From contig CP092863.1 in NCBI GenBank assembly GCA_030710605.1, positions 58,072,899 through 58,136,898 of the forward strand: a stretch of 64,000 nt of DNA, given 5' to 3'. Origin of the DNA: Cordylochernes scorpioides. Taxonomy: Eukaryota; Arthropoda; Arachnida; Pseudoscorpiones; Chernetidae. The notes below the pieces were generated by a model that did no database searches, had not been told where the DNA came from, and was given only the letters and a program-made list of their open reading frames with translations. The position numbers and the translations under genes were made by a program. Positions 62,411 through 64,000 of the stretch are shown here, one piece after another (position 1 is the stretch's first letter; each line of letters opens with the position of its first letter).

Positions 62411-63889
62411 TAAACTGGTGTCCAAAATTGAGGTAACAAACACTTAATGTTGGCTTCCTAAAAAAATATAGAATTGTTTTGAACGAAAATATTTAGGTAG
62501 CTTGACAAAATTATAATAAATAAAGTGGACAAAATAAATTTATTGATGAAATTATTTTTACAGAGTTATTCAAATTTATGTTAATTAGTACAAAATTTAG
62601 GTAGATGTTGACCAATATTTGATGACTTAATAGGATGTGTGGTCGCCTATAACAGCTAAACAGCTGTCACAACAATATTTCATGCTGTTTATTAGGCAAT
62701 TAAAGAGCTCCTTAGGCCAAAAATCTCACTCTCAACCAAAGCAGTTTTCAGTTCTTGGGTGGTCCTTGGTGGGGGTGAACGAGATCCAATTCGTTTCCAC
62801 AAGGCATCCCAAACATGTTCTATAGGATAGAGGTCTGGTGATTCTGGCAGGCAACTCCATCTTTTGAATGCCCTCACTTTCAAGATATTCGTCCACAATC
62901 AGGGCTCTATGAAGACAAGCATTATCATCCATAAAAATGAACGAGGGTCCGACCCCACCCTCTAAAAAACCTTAAATAGGGCTCCAGTATCTCTTGTCTG
63001 TTCTGCTGAGAAGTTAGGGTGCCGCCATCAAACACAGGTAGTGGCGTGCGTGTGTCAACATGATACCACCCTAAACCATAACACTTTGGCCACCTCAACG
63101 GTCCCTTTCTCTGATGTTTAAGGGATGGTTTCGAGTTCCGGTTTCTCTCCAGATCAGTATACGTATAGAATCCGCGTTAAGACTCATCACTAAAAAGAAC
63201 AGGAGCCCACTGATTTTGGGTCCAAAAATGATGTTTATTGAACCAATTTAGACGAGCCATTTTTTTAATGCTAGTGAGAGTGAAACAAACCTTCGGCCTC
63301 CTTGCATACCTCCCTTTCTCATTGAGTCTTCTGTGAAGTATTTGTAATGTAATCATGGTTCCTGTGGCCGAAGAGAGCTCAATTGTTAGCTGTCTGGCTG
63401 TCATGGTTTTGTAAAGTTCGATCGTTAACTTCAAATGACGTTCTTCTGATGAGGTTATGATTCTCAGGCGACCTTGTCCTCTTCTGGAAATGTCTACTAT
63501 TTCTTGAAAATTTTACCATAGATCAAAACCACTTTTCTTGACGTTTCGAGCTATTTTGAAACTTCTGCTTGGGACTGGCCTGACTTTATTCTATCAATGG
63601 TATTCAAACTCAATGAGTCTTCTAAACGACTATGAGGTTCCATGGATAGATAAAATGGAAGAAATGTTGTTCAAATAAAATTATATAGCTGTATAAAAAG
63701 GCACACAAAAACGGACGCTTTAAAGAATGGCCCAAATTAGTATATTAGTAGAAGCATTAAAATTATTTTTATTGGCTAGCTAGTGTGGTGTAATTAGCAT
63801 ATCATATAGTTATGTTTATCATTTTTGTTATTATTATTTTTTATCAAAGATTTGGTGTTTGTTACTTTAATTTTGAACATTAGTGTTTA
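62411..63889 (-). mobile_element. Tc1-like DNA transposon, family K
   Basis: Inverted ends TAAACTGGTGTCCAAAATTG (62411 on) and the inverse near 63850-63889. About 1.48 kb. Transposase on the minus strand, broken. The segment beyond the transposase (63430-63889) is the part shared with 50990-51452. Confidence 0.8.
62692..63434 (-). pseudogene. Tc1-family transposase, family K, broken
   Basis: Minus strand: the first open part (63434-63177) covers TARQLTIELSSATGTMITLQ, RRLNEKGRYARRPKV and ends PVLFSDES with the first catalytic Asp. After stops, MDDNACLHRALIVDEYLES carries the second Asp, and SPDLYPIEHVWDALWKRIG the Glu, in another frame. The spacing between the last two is 34, the common Tc1 value. 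The start of the DNA-binding domain is missing. At least three frame changes. Confidence 0.85.
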
Positions 63890-64000
63890 TGTAAACCTAA
63901 AGACAGGCTGAAAGATCGGTGCCTGCCCACTACACAGACTTGTTTAAGTAAAACTTTTATTGTACTTGATTTGAGATGACAGAATTAACAAAGAGAGAAA
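63890..64000. other. Unassigned window end
   Basis: No feature recognised. Confidence 0.4.

Overview
This is a 64 kb piece of a large, AT-rich, transposon-crowded animal genome. The coding signal that is not transposon-like amounts to three short exons on the minus strand that together read as part of the extracellular ligand-binding domain of a GABA-B receptor subunit 2. In transcript order they are 48006-47827, 31029-30796 and 9026-8966. Their phases fit one another, and the introns between them (about 16.8 kb and 21.8 kb, with further intron on both outer sides) hold everything else. The receptor family, the mix of Tc1, mariner, pogo, Gypsy, BEL/Pao, Copia, jockey, Helitron and Penelope-like elements, and the resemblance of several to arthropod repeats suggest an arthropod, perhaps a chelicerate. 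The species assignment is inference.

Layout. 0.5-3.1 kb: palindromes built from Penelope-like retroelement (PLE) ends, carrying hammerhead ribozymes and two copies of a GIY-YIG-like endonuclease tail. 4.0-4.5 kb: PLE debris, a tRNA-Gly-like sequence and a Helitron 3' end. 9.0 kb: receptor exon. 9.5-11.9 kb: Tc1 remnant, a MITE and a palindrome. 12.3-17.2 kb: two non-autonomous LTR elements. 17.7-23.0 kb: a near-complete but frameshifted Gypsy element whose LTR contains the start of gag. 23.8-25.2 kb: a complete Tc1-like element. 25.2-27.3 kb: a truncated Copia. 28.4-29.0 kb: PLE end with another hammerhead. 29.7-30.2 kb: solo LTR. 30.4-31.0 kb: receptor exon fused to a minisatellite made from its own splice-donor region. 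31.1-34.5 kb: Tc1 relic, then a jockey-like LINE split by a second Tc1 copy. 34.9-37.2 kb: abutting Helitrons. 37.6-39.3 kb: tRNA-derived SINE, minisatellite, possible solo LTR and a PLE palindrome. 40.6-43.2 kb: a decayed repeat-borne gene split by a mariner. 43.8-47.3 kb: a pogo/Tigger element carrying nested foldback elements. 47.8-48.0 kb: receptor exon. 48.5-49.8 kb: foldback element. 51.0 and 62.4-63.9 kb: a second Tc1 family. 57.3-62.3 kb: a BEL/Pao element with a perfect 5-bp target duplication whose reverse transcriptase core is replaced by low-complexity coding sequence.

What deserves attention: (1) four to five well-formed hammerhead ribozymes in PLE termini, mostly arranged as head-to-head palindromes beside TA microsatellites; (2) a 13-unit, 32-nt minisatellite that repeats the 3' edge and splice donor of a receptor exon; (3) a GC-AG intron in the same gene; (4) a Gypsy element whose LTR encodes the first 30 residues of Gag; (5) three unrelated LTR elements that kept Gag-like sequence but carry low-complexity reading frames where pol should be; (6) a Tc1 family whose last two catalytic residues are 32 residues apart by my count. 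I found no rRNA, no CRISPR array and no intact tRNA.
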